Of a stretch of DNA of 64,000 bases, positions 18,375 to 26,809 are shown one piece after another (the stretch's first letter is position 1; every line of letters begins with the position of its first letter). The notes under the pieces are model-generated. The model saw only the letters and a list, made by a program, of their open reading frames with translations, was not told the DNA's origin and made no database searches. The DNA lies in assembly GCA_015067005.1 (NCBI GenBank), contig SVNH01000011.1, positions 1 through 64,000 on the forward strand, read 5' to 3'. This DNA is from Ruminococcus flavefaciens. Lineage in GTDB: Bacteria; Bacillota; Clostridia; Oscillospirales; Ruminococcaceae. The position numbers were made by a program, and so were the translations under genes.

Positions 18375-18617
18375 TATGATTGTTTTGACAAAGTACGAAA
18401 AATAGCCATTTGTCGTATGTCATCTCTTTAGTCATAAATTTACAGATTTTTGGCACTATATTGCAAAATATAGTGCCTTTTATTTTTACCTGAATATAGC
18501 CTTATATCGGCAATAAAAAACTGCTCGCAGGATGAAAAAATTGTATCATCTTGCGAGCAGTTATATTTTTGGATTATATGCTGGAATTTGGATTTATACA
18601 TCAATTATACATCAATT
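18375..18617. repeat. Repeat R1, right copy
   Basis: Second copy of R1 (see 16357-16597), in direct orientation, similar over its whole length by eye. It keeps both hairpins: GGCACTATA/TATAGTGCC at about 18451-18477 and AACTGCTCGCA/TGCGAGCAGTT ending at about 18562, each with a T-run. The left end overlaps the presumed 5' end of the HsdR remnant, which therefore sits exactly between the two copies. Confidence 0.8.
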
Positions 18618-18683
18618 GTGTTATTATTTCCCTATTCTACCACTTGATATCAGGGTGTGTTTTTTAATATCATAGAATCTTTT

Positions 18684-18815
18684 GTTAACCTCGGTTAACA
18701 CAGTCGAAATAACAACGTATATAGGCCAAATATCTCAGCTATATATAGCCAAGAATTATGGAGAGCATTGGAGAGGTATAGAGTAATATTATGACATATG
18801 ATAACTGAGGTTAAC
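18684..18815. promoter_or_regulatory. Paired dyad operators upstream of the SDR gene
   Basis: GTTAACCTCGGTTAAC (18684-18699) is a perfect dyad. A second near-perfect copy, GATAACTGAGGTTAAC, lies at 18800-18815, 23 bases before the -35 box. The centres are 116 bases apart, about 11 helical turns, which suits a looping repressor (inference). The cognate regulator is not identified. Confidence 0.55.
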
Positions 18816-18837
18816 AAAACTTATATAGTTCTTTTTC

Positions 18838-18866
18838 TTGATAGTACATAGGAATTGTGGTATAGT
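18838..18866 (+). promoter_or_regulatory. Promoter of the SDR gene
   Basis: TTGATA (18838-18843) and TATAGT (18861-18866) with a 17-base spacer, about 100 bases upstream of the start codon. Confidence 0.7.
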
Positions 18867-18971
18867 ATTATTAGTAAATGCAGTTGTATAGGATGATCGG
18901 TATGGAACAGGCTCTGTATCAATGATTATGGATATATAAATGCTGAACTGGCGTACTGGAGGGATGAAACA

Positions 18972-19784
18972 ATGATATCATATGGCTTACAGGATAAGGT
19001 AGCTTTAGTTACCGGGATAAATAATCCCCAGGGAATAGGCGCGACAACGGCACTTGCTTTTTCTAGTGAAGGAGCAAAGCTTGTCCTGATCTACAAGAAA
19101 ATAGCCAGACCTTTTGATGAAACAAAAACTGACAATAATGGCGTAGACAGGTATTATGCAGCTAATGCAGGTAATGCAGATGAGGTAGAACGTAAGCTTC
19201 AGGAATTGGGAGCAGAGTATCTTCTGATTGAGAGCGATATATCCAGTGAAGCAGCTGTAAAGGAGATATATTCAAAAGCAATTGAGAGGTTCGGACATGT
19301 TGATATTCTTGTCAACAATGCAGCAACAGATGATGAGACCGGCTTGGATACTATAGAAAAAATAACTCCGAACGTTATCGACGACACGTTTGCAGTCAAT
19401 GTGCGTGGAAGTATTCTTATGATGCGTGAACTGATAAATCATCGAGGTACTTACGGGAGAATAATCAATATCTCGACAGATGCAGCACAGGTATTTGCCG
19501 GGCAGATCACTTATGGAGCCAGCAAGGCGACATTGGAAGCTCTTACCCGCAGTATAGCGCTTGAAGCTGCACCATACGGTATCACTGTTAATTGTGTAGC
19601 ACCCGGACCTACGCAGACAGGATGGATAGACTCCGAGTTTGAAAAACAGGTCGTTCCTATAATTCCAATGGGACAGCTTATCCAACCGGATGATATCGCT
19701 GATACGATCCTGTTCTTAGCAAGCGAGAGGGCAAGAATGCTTACAGGTCAGGTTATAAAAGTTTCCGGCGGACACGCATTATAA
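18972..19784 (+). CDS. Short-chain dehydrogenase/reductase
   Basis: The product is 270 residues. The Rossmann glycine motif is TGINNPQGIG near residue 15. NNAA occurs near 112, the catalytic Ser in IINISTDAAQ, and the YGASK catalytic Tyr-Lys pair follows. The C-terminus has the usual LASERARMLTGQVIKVSGG of classical SDR/FabG-type enzymes. It reduces or oxidises a carbonyl/alcohol with NAD(P)(H); the substrate is not evident. ATG at 18972 is preceded by GGAGGG. Single gene with its own promoter and R2 terminator downstream. FabG is not claimed because no fatty-acid genes adjoin. Confidence 0.9.
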   Translation: MISYGLQDKVALVTGINNPQGIGATTALAFSSEGAKLVLIYKKIARPFDETKTDNNGVDRYYAANAGNADEVERKLQELGAEYLLIESDISSEAAVKEIYSKAIERFGHVDILVNNAATDDETGLDTIEKITPNVIDDTFAVNVRGSILMMRELINHRGTYGRIINISTDAAQVFAGQITYGASKATLEALTRSIALEAAPYGITVNCVAPGPTQTGWIDSEFEKQVVPIIPMGQLIQPDDIADTILFLASERARMLTGQVIKVSGGHAL

Positions 19785-19818
19785 TTCTCGGCTTAGCTTA
19801 TTAACTGAATACACATAG

Positions 19819-19914
19819 AGCACTTGTCCAAATAGGCAGGTGCTATTTTATACCTCACAAATGGCTATATTCTGAGGAGTGTCCAAATGTCCATAAAAAG
19901 GCTTGTATATAAAG
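19819..19914 (+). repeat. Repeat R2, copy a, with terminator
   Basis: A 96-base unit starting with a terminator-like hairpin (AGCACTTGTCC, loop, GGCAGGTGCT, then ATTTTAT), followed by a conserved tail (CACAAATGGCTATATT, GTCCAAATGTCCA). It matches 21883-21978 by eye over its full length. Both copies end rightward genes. Confidence 0.75.
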
Positions 19915-19973
19915 AAATAACTGAGTACCTATGAATGCTATTGTTAGGCAGTTGAAGCTGATACGCTTTCAGA

Positions 19974-20002
19974 TTGACTAATTCTTACTTATGTGCTATA
20001 AT
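19974..20002 (+). promoter_or_regulatory. Sigma-A promoter of the C_GCAxxG_C_C gene
   Basis: TTGACT (19974-19979) and TATAAT (19997-20002) separated by 17 bases, 60 bases before the start. Confidence 0.8.
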
Positions 20003-20061
20003 TCTGGTGTGGTGGTAGCGAAGGTTTTCTGCTGCATGATCAGAATACTTGGAGGGAAATT

Positions 20062-20502
20062 ATGAAACGAACAGAAATAGCCAAAGACTACTTTTCTAAA
20101 AAATGTCATTGTTCTCAGGCAGTACTTGCTTCATTTGCAGATGAGATCGGTATTACTGAGGAAATGGCTCTCAAAGCAGGTTCATGTTTTGGCGGAGGAA
20201 TGCGTAAAGGCGAAGTGTGCGGAGCCTGTACAGGAGCGTTAATGGCACTTGGCTTGAAATATGGTATGAGTACTGTCGGGGATTATGAAAAACAGCAAAT
20301 TGCAGATAACTATGCAAAACAGTTCTTGAATGAGTTTTCAAAGCAGAACGGCTCTTACCTTTGCCGCGAACTTATGAAATGTGATCTGTCCAGTGATGAA
20401 GAGAGACAATATGCGCGCGAACACGGCTTGTTTTCAACAATATGTCCAAAGCTTATTGAAAGCGCTGTCCTTATAACCGAACAACTAATGAATGAAGTAT
20501 AA
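20062..20502 (+). CDS. C_GCAxxG_C_C family redox protein
   Basis: The product is 146 residues, the usual length for this family. Conserved cysteines occur in order: CHCSQAV near residue 17, SCFGGGMRKGEVCGACTGALMALG around 47-70, then LCRELMKCDL and TICPKLI in the C-terminal half. The CGACTGALMALG core is diagnostic. The family is thought to bind a metal or redox cofactor, but no reaction is established. ATG follows GGAGGG. A 9-bp hairpin (20499-20523) sits right after the stop and may weaken read-through into the next gene. Confidence 0.88.
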   Translation: MKRTEIAKDYFSKKCHCSQAVLASFADEIGITEEMALKAGSCFGGGMRKGEVCGACTGALMALGLKYGMSTVGDYEKQQIADNYAKQFLNEFSKQNGSYLCRELMKCDLSSDEERQYAREHGLFSTICPKLIESAVLITEQLMNEV

Positions 20503-20541
20503 GCAGGTACTATGCCTGCTTATCGAAAAGGGAAATGACAT

Positions 20542-21810
20542 ATGAATGAAAATGGCTTTAATACTTCGGAGATCTCTGATCTTAGAGAGGCGTACAAAAC
20601 ATTTGTAAAGCAGATGGCGGACTGGTATAACGGAGGTGAACTTCCCGAGCTGGCAGGTCAGGATCTGCGCTTTGTTTTAGAGTTGCAAAGGCAGAAATTG
20701 CGCTCTCTTGGACTTGATTTGAAGTATGAGATACAAAATAAAGGTTCGGGTAGCATCGATATCTCAAGCCTTTCTCTCAGCGACAGAATATTTACAAACA
20801 CCATCGTCGGCGGATATATGGATATGACAAGAAGCATTGGCAGCTCGCAGGAGCAGCTCAGCAAAAGCACTGCTGACATAGGTCTGTTTATGATGATACA
20901 GGAACTGAAGAACGGAACTCACCCCGATGACAATATGGCTTTATGCTGTCCTCACTGCGGTGCACCTTCAACGATCGGTATGCTGCAGAGCGGTTGTAAA
21001 TACTGCGGTACGAAATTCATTATGAGCGAGCTTTATCCGAAAGTCATGAACTATATGATTCATGAACGCTATATCAGCGAAAGGGTAAGTAACAAAAATA
21101 AACGTGATCTGGCAATTCTGATAGCGGCGTGTAGCATACCGATGATAATAATTGCGATAATATCCAATGTGTTCTTCAGTCAAGGTCAGGAAAGGATAAT
21201 GAATATTATCCTTGCTCCCATTAGCGGTATCTTTGCCGGAGCGATGATTGGCGGCATGATTTTTCTGTTCAAAAAGTTGTTTGAGACATTCGGAATTATC
21301 GGAAAAGGTCTGCGTGGTGGAAGACATACGATTTCAACTATAATCAATGCGAATAAGATCAAAAGGTACGATCCCGAATTTTCATCAGAATACTTCCGTG
21401 ATAAGATAATATCTCTGTTCAGAATGGCTGTTTACAGCAAAGATACTTCGGAGCTTGCCTGCTGCAAATGTCAGTGTCCCAAAAGGGCAGCTGATATCAT
21501 TGAAGCACAGCTTTTCAATTTCAACATAAATAGCTGCAAAATAAAAGACATGGTATGCGATGCGGAGGTCACGCTGTTTCTGGATTGTATACATTACAAG
21601 TACGGAAAAGTCAAAAGCAAAACTGACAAGTACAGAATGTGTATGAGGAAGCGGATCAAGGAACCGACAGAGCTTGGCTTCTCTTTTGCAGCCGTAAACT
21701 GCCCGTCGTGCGGCGCAAGCTTTGATGCGCGCAATGAAAAGGTATGTCCGTACTGCAACACTGAGTATCTTCATGAAGAGCACGATTGGATCATTACTGA
21801 TTTGAAATGA
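20542..21810 (+). CDS. Membrane protein with two zinc ribbons and a Tim44-like domain
   Basis: The product is 422 residues. A first zinc ribbon (CPHCG...CKYCG) lies near residues 134-155. Two hydrophobic segments follow (LAILIAACSIPMIIIAII and IILAPISGIFAGAMIGGMIF). After these, YDPEFSSEYFRDKIISLF resembles the start of a Tim44-like domain, and CPSCG...CPYCN forms a C-terminal ribbon. The cytosolic parts are probably scaffold or binding modules; no catalytic motif is seen. It follows the preceding gene by 39 bases across a small hairpin and ends before repeat R2 copy b. Confidence 0.7.
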   Translation: MNENGFNTSEISDLREAYKTFVKQMADWYNGGELPELAGQDLRFVLELQRQKLRSLGLDLKYEIQNKGSGSIDISSLSLSDRIFTNTIVGGYMDMTRSIGSSQEQLSKSTADIGLFMMIQELKNGTHPDDNMALCCPHCGAPSTIGMLQSGCKYCGTKFIMSELYPKVMNYMIHERYISERVSNKNKRDLAILIAACSIPMIIIAIISNVFFSQGQERIMNIILAPISGIFAGAMIGGMIFLFKKLFETFGIIGKGLRGGRHTISTIINANKIKRYDPEFSSEYFRDKIISLFRMAVYSKDTSELACCKCQCPKRAADIIEAQLFNFNINSCKIKDMVCDAEVTLFLDCIHYKYGKVKSKTDKYRMCMRKRIKEPTELGFSFAAVNCPSCGASFDARNEKVCPYCNTEYLHEEHDWIITDLK

Positions 21811-21882
21811 TTTTGATTTTGGAAAATGCGGCATAAAAGCACAGTGCCAATAATAATTCAAATCGATTAATTGCAACCTTTA

Positions 21883-21978
21883 AGCACTTGTCAAAATAGG
21901 CAAGTGCTTTTTTATACATCACAAACGGCAATATTTTACAGAGTGCCTAAATGTCCACGAAAATCTTTGCATAAGAAA
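21883..21978 (+). repeat. Repeat R2, copy b, with terminator
   Basis: Second copy of the 96-base unit at 19819-19914. Hairpin AGCACTTGTC/GGCAAGTGCT is followed by a six-T run, then the same tail. It ends the zinc-ribbon gene. Confidence 0.75.
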
Positions 21979-22000
21979 AAACTCGCCCTTTATGGGCGAG
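21975..22000 (-). terminator. Terminator of the leftward seven-gene operon
   Basis: On the minus strand CTCGCCC (21994-22000) and GGGCGAG (21982-21988) form a stem followed by a run of six T residues. It faces the R2 terminator and closes the operon that starts at the glycerate kinase. Confidence 0.85.
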
Positions 22001-22026
22001 AATATATGTTAAATACTAAAATTAAT

Positions 22027-22755
22027 TTAATCATGCCGCTGCTGAGTGTTACTGAACATTTCGCAGAATCTTCCTGCAAACGCAGGCGATTCACCGTTGT
22101 TATTAAGGTGAGAAATATCTCCGAAAGCAGTAACGCGGAAATATGCAATACCCTCACGGCGTTCTTCGGTGCAAATGGTAGTTACCGAGGTCGGAGCAGC
22201 GATAAAACCATGCCAGAGAACCATAGGAGAGATACCAAGAAGATGTCCGAGCATCACACATTCAACTCCAAAATGACAGAACAGTGCGATTGTATCCTCA
22301 TTGGGACGGACTGCGTTATAGCAGTTTCCGGAACGTTCATAGCCGTGCTTTGCAAGCAGTGTGTCCAGTCCGTTCTGAACATAAACTGCGCCGTTTTTCA
22401 TATCCGCTTCGGACATAACGGGAACGTCAGTCCACTTGTCCTTATCATAATATTCGGGAACAGCGGTCCAGTCCTGCGGCAGCATATCCCACGGAATGCG
22501 CCGCTGACCGTCAGGACCAATGATAAGATTACGGTCAAATTCGTGCAGCCAGTCAAGAGTTTCCGCTGTGCGTCCGCATTTCTTTAATGTATACTCAGCG
22601 GTAGCCTGCGCTCTGCCCAGCGGTGAGACATAATAAGCAGCAATATCCATTGGAGCGATACGTTCTGCAAGCAATGCAGCTTCTCGGTGTCCCTTTCCGG
22701 TCAGCGAGTCGATGGTGTAGTCAGGATCACCGTGTCTGATAATTAGTAGTTTCAT
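22027..22755 (-). CDS. Histidine phosphatase family protein
   Basis: The product is 242 residues beginning MKLLIIRHGDPDY, with the catalytic RHG motif of the phosphoglycerate-mutase-like superfamily. A YVSPLGRAQATA segment supplies the conserved Arg, and LFCHFGVE near residue 170 the second His. Start at 22755 has AAAGGAAGG upstream. It is the last gene of the operon. Substrate is unknown; the family includes phosphoglycerate mutases and small-molecule phosphatases. A frame of more than 200 codons on the opposite strand here is a shadow. Confidence 0.88.
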   Translation of the reverse strand: MKLLIIRHGDPDYTIDSLTGKGHREAALLAERIAPMDIAAYYVSPLGRAQATAEYTLKKCGRTAETLDWLHEFDRNLIIGPDGQRRIPWDMLPQDWTAVPEYYDKDKWTDVPVMSEADMKNGAVYVQNGLDTLLAKHGYERSGNCYNAVRPNEDTIALFCHFGVECVMLGHLLGISPMVLWHGFIAAPTSVTTICTEERREGIAYFRVTAFGDISHLNNNGESPAFAGRFCEMFSNTQQRHD

Positions 22756-22771
22756 TGTGTTTTGCCTTCCT

Positions 22772-23506
22772 TTATTTCATCATAATATGTGCAAGATTCT
22801 GTTTGCCTCTGTCGCCACGTCTGTATGAGAAATATGAAGTATCGTGACAGGTGCAGTCGTTAAGGAAAGATATGTTTTTTTCAGGAATTTCCTCAGCTAT
22901 AGCTTTAAGACGTATAGTTTCCAATAAGCTGAGATACAGCCTTCCTTCACGCTGCTTAAATACACTTTCAAGCTCTTTTGGCGCAAATGCTTTGACGTAC
23001 TCAGTACGGACTTCCTCTCCTACTTCATAGCACTCCGCGCAGATGTGGGGACCGATTATTACCTGTATATCAGACGGAACGGCTCCCAACTTTTTCATAT
23101 GCTTGACTGCGTTATGTATGATCGCTCCAGCCGCAGATCTCCAACCGCAGTGAAGAAGTCCTACGACTCCAACCTTTTTATCAAGCAGATAAACGGGTAC
23201 GCAGTCGGCGGCAATAATGCTCAGAACAAGTTCCCTTTCAGCGGTGATAAGTCCGTCAACCTTTTTGAGATCGTTGCCCTTGATAACACCCGAACTGCCA
23301 TGTTCAGCACCGACTATTTCGACTTTGTCGCCGCCTGCCTGATAGGGACGGATAAAACGTGACAGCGGTATTTCAAGTCTTTCGCTGAGCGCTGTATAAT
23401 CATTTGTCGGTGGATCAGATGGCTCGTTTCTTGACCATATACCTTCATTTCCGGACGTGAAGCCTGCAAGCGCAAAGCTGTTGTCAATTATCGTTATTTC
23501 CTTCAT
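22772..23506 (-). CDS. pgeF: YfiH/laccase-domain purine nucleoside phosphorylase-like protein
   Basis: The product is 244 residues of the multicopper polyphenol oxidase (DUF152) family. Motifs are IIAADCVPVY near residue 100, LLHCGWR near 118, GPHICAECYEVG near 153, and a C-terminal CHDTSYFSYRRG. These give the Cys and His metal site. Members studied act on purine nucleosides (phosphorylase and adenosine deaminase activity) or support peptidoglycan editing. The ATG overlaps the stop of the upstream phosphatase gene by 4 bases. The symbol follows the peptidoglycan-editing name for this family. Confidence 0.88.
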   Translation of the reverse strand: MKEITIIDNSFALAGFTSGNEGIWSRNEPSDPPTNDYTALSERLEIPLSRFIRPYQAGGDKVEIVGAEHGSSGVIKGNDLKKVDGLITAERELVLSIIAADCVPVYLLDKKVGVVGLLHCGWRSAAGAIIHNAVKHMKKLGAVPSDIQVIIGPHICAECYEVGEEVRTEYVKAFAPKELESVFKQREGRLYLSLLETIRLKAIAEEIPEKNISFLNDCTCHDTSYFSYRRGDRGKQNLAHIMMK

Positions 23507-23961
23507 AATTGCTCCATAAGTTGTTTGAGAAGCCCCTTGCAGCCTTCTTCTATATCGGCGTAAGCTGTACCAAAATCACGGCTGTACCACGGGTCGGAAA
23601 CGTCATCACTCCTGCCTGCAAAGGTGAGGAGCTTGTATATCTTTCCTTCTTTATCACTGCCGAAAATTCGGTTCATATTGCGTATATTAGCGGTGTCCAT
23701 ACCGATGAAATAGTCGTATTTATCGTAGTCGGACTTTTTAAGCTGTACGGCAGTCTTTCCTGTACAGCCTATGCCGTGCTTTGCAAGCTCGGAACGTGCA
23801 GGCGGATAAACAGGATTGCCAAGCTCCTCCGTGCTTGTCGCACTTGAAGTAATGTAAAAGTCATTGGAATAGCCTGCGGCTGACGCCAGCTTTTTCATTA
23901 CAAACTCAGCAATTGGAGACCTGCAAATATTGCCATGACACACAAACATAACTCTTATCAT
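23503..23961 (-). CDS. Low-molecular-weight protein tyrosine phosphatase
   Basis: The product is 152 residues. The N-terminus VMFVCHGNICRSPIAE holds the P-loop C-x5-R-S of this family (Cys8, Arg14), and VSDPWYSRDF near residue 123 supplies the general-acid Asp. It removes phosphate from tyrosine or small phosphoesters; in Firmicutes such enzymes often tune capsule or stress kinases, but no kinase is nearby. It overlaps the next gene by 4 bases and lies 20 bases after the acetyltransferase. Confidence 0.92.
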   Translation of the reverse strand: MIRVMFVCHGNICRSPIAEFVMKKLASAAGYSNDFYITSSATSTEELGNPVYPPARSELAKHGIGCTGKTAVQLKKSDYDKYDYFIGMDTANIRNMNRIFGSDKEGKIYKLLTFAGRSDDVSDPWYSRDFGTAYADIEEGCKGLLKQLMEQL

Positions 23962-23981
23962 ACGTTTTTACCTCTAATTAT

Positions 23982-24437
23982 TCATCGCTTGGAAACAGCC
24001 CATCTCGGTCCTTCTTCGCCGATTGCTCCATTGAGAGTAAATCCGCATTTCTCAAGCACTCTTTTTGACGCAGTATTATCAGAATCAGTCTCCGCTTCCA
24101 CTGCGGTGACCTCTGGATACGTAAACGCCCACTCCAATACTGCCCTCACCGCTTCTGTCGCATAACCGTTGCTCTGATATTCTTCATTGATACCGTATCC
24201 GATCTCTGCAACGCCGTCCGCAGAAAGCCCCTTGAAGCAGAGTTCTCCGATATGTGCGCCGTCTTTCAGTTCAATCATCCAGATCGCATACCACTCCCAC
24301 TGGTCGGGATGCTCCAGACAGCCGTTCAGCATTTCTGTGTAAGCAGCTTTCAGGACATCAACAGTCTGCGCTTCAATGAACTGTTCCATGATATCCTGAG
24401 ATGCAGCATAGATTTTCAGCCTTCTTGTTTCGAGCAT
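23982..24437 (-). CDS. GNAT acetyltransferase, RimJ/RimL-like
   Basis: The product is 151 residues. It opens with METRRL-like residues (MLETRRLKIY), has GYGINEEYQSNGYATEAVRA near residue 81, which is the acetyl-CoA binding motif A, and ends with NTASKRVLEKCGF, typical of RimJ/RimL-type GNATs. It transfers acetyl from acetyl-CoA to an amine. The substrate cannot be told. AAGGAGAA precedes the ATG. Middle gene of the leftward operon, 22 bases from the nitroreductase. Confidence 0.88.
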   Translation of the reverse strand: MLETRRLKIYAASQDIMEQFIEAQTVDVLKAAYTEMLNGCLEHPDQWEWYAIWMIELKDGAHIGELCFKGLSADGVAEIGYGINEEYQSNGYATEAVRAVLEWAFTYPEVTAVEAETDSDNTASKRVLEKCGFTLNGAIGEEGPRWAVSKR

Positions 24438-24459
24438 TGAGTTCTCCTTTTTTCAGGCT

Positions 24460-24978
24460 TTATTCTGCCCAGTAAACGTAGTTTTCTTTGCGCGGCGTGA
24501 CAGCAGGTTCTTCACAGTCAGCATATCCAAGAATACAGTGACCTATTCCTTCGTAGTCTCCGTTGATACCGAGAATTCTGAGAAGTTCCTTACCTTCCTC
24601 AGACGCGAATTCCTCCTTTGCACGGTGTATCCAGCAGCTTGAAATGCCGTAAGCATGGGCGGCATTCATAAGGTTTCCCATGACAAGGCTTCCGTCATAC
24701 AGGTATGTGGGGAACTCTTTATTTGCAAGTACGATCAGTACGACCGGAGCGTTGTAGAAAGGATCGGTATCAACTCCCATTATTCTTGCATTCAGCGCAG
24801 AAAGACGGTCGCGGAGCTCTTTGTTCGTAACGGCAATAATGACAGGGGACTGCCTGTTCATTCCCGTAGGAGCATAGGTTCCGGCTTCGATTATCTTCCC
24901 GATAATATTCTTTGGTATCATATCAGATTTGTACTTCCTGATACTTCTTCTTGTGAGCATATTTGTGATAGCGTCCAT
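24460..24978 (-). CDS. Nitroreductase family protein
   Basis: The product is 172 residues, at the short end for the family. The FMN-binding start TRRSIRKYKSDMIP and the PTGMNRQSP loop are clear, as are NLMNAAHAYGISSCWIHRAKE and a C-terminal ILGYADCEEP strand. It would reduce nitro groups, quinones or flavin substrates with NAD(P)H. AGGAGG is 6 bases before the ATG. It follows the broken carbonic anhydrase gene by 54 bases in the operon. Confidence 0.9.
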   Translation of the reverse strand: MDAITNMLTRRSIRKYKSDMIPKNIIGKIIEAGTYAPTGMNRQSPVIIAVTNKELRDRLSALNARIMGVDTDPFYNAPVVLIVLANKEFPTYLYDGSLVMGNLMNAAHAYGISSCWIHRAKEEFASEEGKELLRILGINGDYEGIGHCILGYADCEEPAVTPRKENYVYWAE

Positions 24979-25032
24979 GTTTTTTCCTCCTGATTATATG
25001 ATATTTATTTCGGCGCAAATTCCGCGCTGTTT

Positions 25033-25602
25033 TCATAAAAACTCGACCTCACCGCTCTCAAGGTGATAGATAGCACCGAGAACTTTCAGACCGTATTCGC
25101 GCTCGTCCTTCTGTATCTGCAGGCTGTGCTCGATGATCTCACAGCTGTGCTTCACATTGAGGCAGCAGGCCTTGACTTCGTCCTTTTCGCTGCCGATAGC
25201 CTTGACGATCTCGTCGGTGATATACTTGATGTATCCGTCCGGCTCATGGTTAATTGAAGCGTCAACAGCTCCGCAGTGGTCGTGACCAAGGACGACGATA
25301 AGCCCCGTGCCGAGGTGTTCAGCTGCGTACTCGATACTGCCGAGCTGGTGTGAATCTATAACATTGCCTTCAACTCTTATGACGAAAAGATCGCCGATAC
25401 CAGCCGAAAATATCAGTTCCGGAACAACTCTCGAATCTGAGCAGGTAATGATTATCGCATAGGGCTGCTGACCATTTTCGCTGAACTTTTTTAGATGTTC
25501 GATAGATGTATCGCAGACGAACCTGTTGGTATAAACGTATTCAAGATTTCAGTTTTCAAGCCGTTCTTTCGCTTCGTCAGCAGTTATTCTGTATGATTGC
25601 AT
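25033..25602 (-). pseudogene. Beta-class carbonic anhydrase with in-frame TGA
   Basis: The 190-codon frame starts at the ATG at 25602 (GAGGT upstream). It carries the beta-carbonic anhydrase zinc site: CSDSRVVPEL (Cys, Asp, Arg) and, about 55 residues on, GHDHCGAV (His, Cys). Codon 18 (25549-25551) is TGA. The surrounding residues RLEN-stop-NLEYVYTNR align with the usual RL..GN..YV, so the missing residue should be Gly and a single base change GGA to TGA explains it. All later codons are intact, so the mutation is recent, a sequencing error, or read through. The enzyme would hydrate CO2 to bicarbonate. Confidence 0.88.
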
Positions 25603-25612
25603 AGCTGTTACC

Positions 25613-26752
25613 TCACTTTGAAAATGTTTTTATAGTTCTGAAAACCTGCTCTGCCGTATCTGCAAGATTATTATAGGCGTTAGACTTGTCCATTGCCTGT
25701 TCAAGAGTTGATACACGCCTTAATATCGGAAAGAATGCATCTATACCGAGCTGATTGCAAAGCTCAGTGCTGTCTTTGACTGCTCCGCTGAAAGCAATAA
25801 CAGGCTTGCCGTATTTCTTAGCAATTGTCGCAATTCCAACCGGAGCTTTTCCCATAGCGGACTGACTGTCGAGGCAGCCTTCGCCCGTGATGACAATATC
25901 TGCGTTCTTTATAGATTCTTCGAGCTTAGTTTCCCGCATGATGAGTTGAACTCCAGATTCAAGCGTTGCATTAAGGTAGTACATAAGTGCAAATCCCAGG
26001 CCGCCTGCTGCACCCGCACCTGCCGTATCAGGAGAGGCTGCCTGATTATATCTCTTTGTCATCTCAGCATAATTGCCGAGATATTTGTCCATAATGCGTA
26101 TCATTTCAGCGTCAGCGCCCTTCTGCGGAGCAAATACTGCACTGCATCCGTTCTCGCCGCAGAGAGGATTAGTAACATCGCAGGCAATGTGGAAGCGGCA
26201 TTCTTTCAGTTCCGGTACAACGTCAGTATCATTTATCTCCGCAAGCTGAGAAAGACCCTTTGCACCATATCCGACCTGCTGACCGTTTTTGTCGAGCATA
26301 CCAAAGCCAAGAGCCTGCAAACAGCCGACACCGCCGTCATTCGTTGCACTTCCGCCGATACCGATGATGAAGTTCCGGCAGCCATGATGTAGAGCATCGA
26401 GTATCATCTCACCTGTACCATAGGTGGTTGTGTGCATTGGATCACGTTCATTCTCAGAAAGTAGTGTCAGCCCCGAAGCAGCAGCCATTTCTATAACTGC
26501 TATGTTATCCGGAAGAACTCCGTATTTTGCAATTATTCTTCTGCCGAGAGGGGCAGTGGCTTCCGTTTCACGCAGCTGTCCGTTCAGCCCTGCGACAAGA
26601 GCATCGACCGTTCCCTCACCTCCGTCGGCGACAGGTCTTATTACAGTTTCTGCGTCAGGGAATAAACGATGTATCCCCTCAGCAGTAGCTCTGCCAGCCT
26701 CCAGCGATGAAAGACTGCCTTTGAATGAATCTATTGCGATAACTACTTTCAT
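25613..26752 (-). CDS. glxK: Glycerate kinase, GlxK/GarK type
   Basis: The product is 379 residues, the normal length for this family. MKVVIAIDSFKGSLSS at the N-terminus, FIIGIGGSATNDGGVGCLQA near residue 120, ACDVTNPLCGENG near 190 and VITGEGCLDSQSA near 285 are all family hallmarks. It phosphorylates glycerate from ATP. The start at 26752 is set by GGAGGGG; the frame is open 50 codons upstream, across the promoter. It heads the leftward operon and is divergent from the hydrolase gene at 26856. Confidence 0.93.
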   Translation of the reverse strand: MKVVIAIDSFKGSLSSLEAGRATAEGIHRLFPDAETVIRPVADGGEGTVDALVAGLNGQLRETEATAPLGRRIIAKYGVLPDNIAVIEMAAASGLTLLSENERDPMHTTTYGTGEMILDALHHGCRNFIIGIGGSATNDGGVGCLQALGFGMLDKNGQQVGYGAKGLSQLAEINDTDVVPELKECRFHIACDVTNPLCGENGCSAVFAPQKGADAEMIRIMDKYLGNYAEMTKRYNQAASPDTAGAGAAGGLGFALMYYLNATLESGVQLIMRETKLEESIKNADIVITGEGCLDSQSAMGKAPVGIATIAKKYGKPVIAFSGAVKDSTELCNQLGIDAFFPILRRVSTLEQAMDKSNAYNNLADTAEQVFRTIKTFSK

Positions 26753-26780
26753 TTTGCCCCTCCGAAGATTTGTTAGCTTT

Positions 26781-26809
26781 ATTATATCATTTTTCACAGA
26801 TATTGTAAA
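26781..26809 (-). promoter_or_regulatory. Promoter of the glycerate kinase operon
   Basis: Minus-strand TTTACA (26804-26809) and TATAAT (26781-26786) with a 17-base spacer. The -35 box overlaps that of the divergent promoter. Confidence 0.8.

Noticed and set aside
21871-22587. Long plus-strand open frame opposite the histidine phosphatase gene
   Set aside because: It lacks a ribosome-binding site and any family similarity, and the opposite strand encodes a clear enzyme.
25549-25551. TGA in the carbonic anhydrase as selenocysteine
   Set aside because: The aligned residue is Gly, not Cys, and no SECIS-like hairpin is seen just after it.
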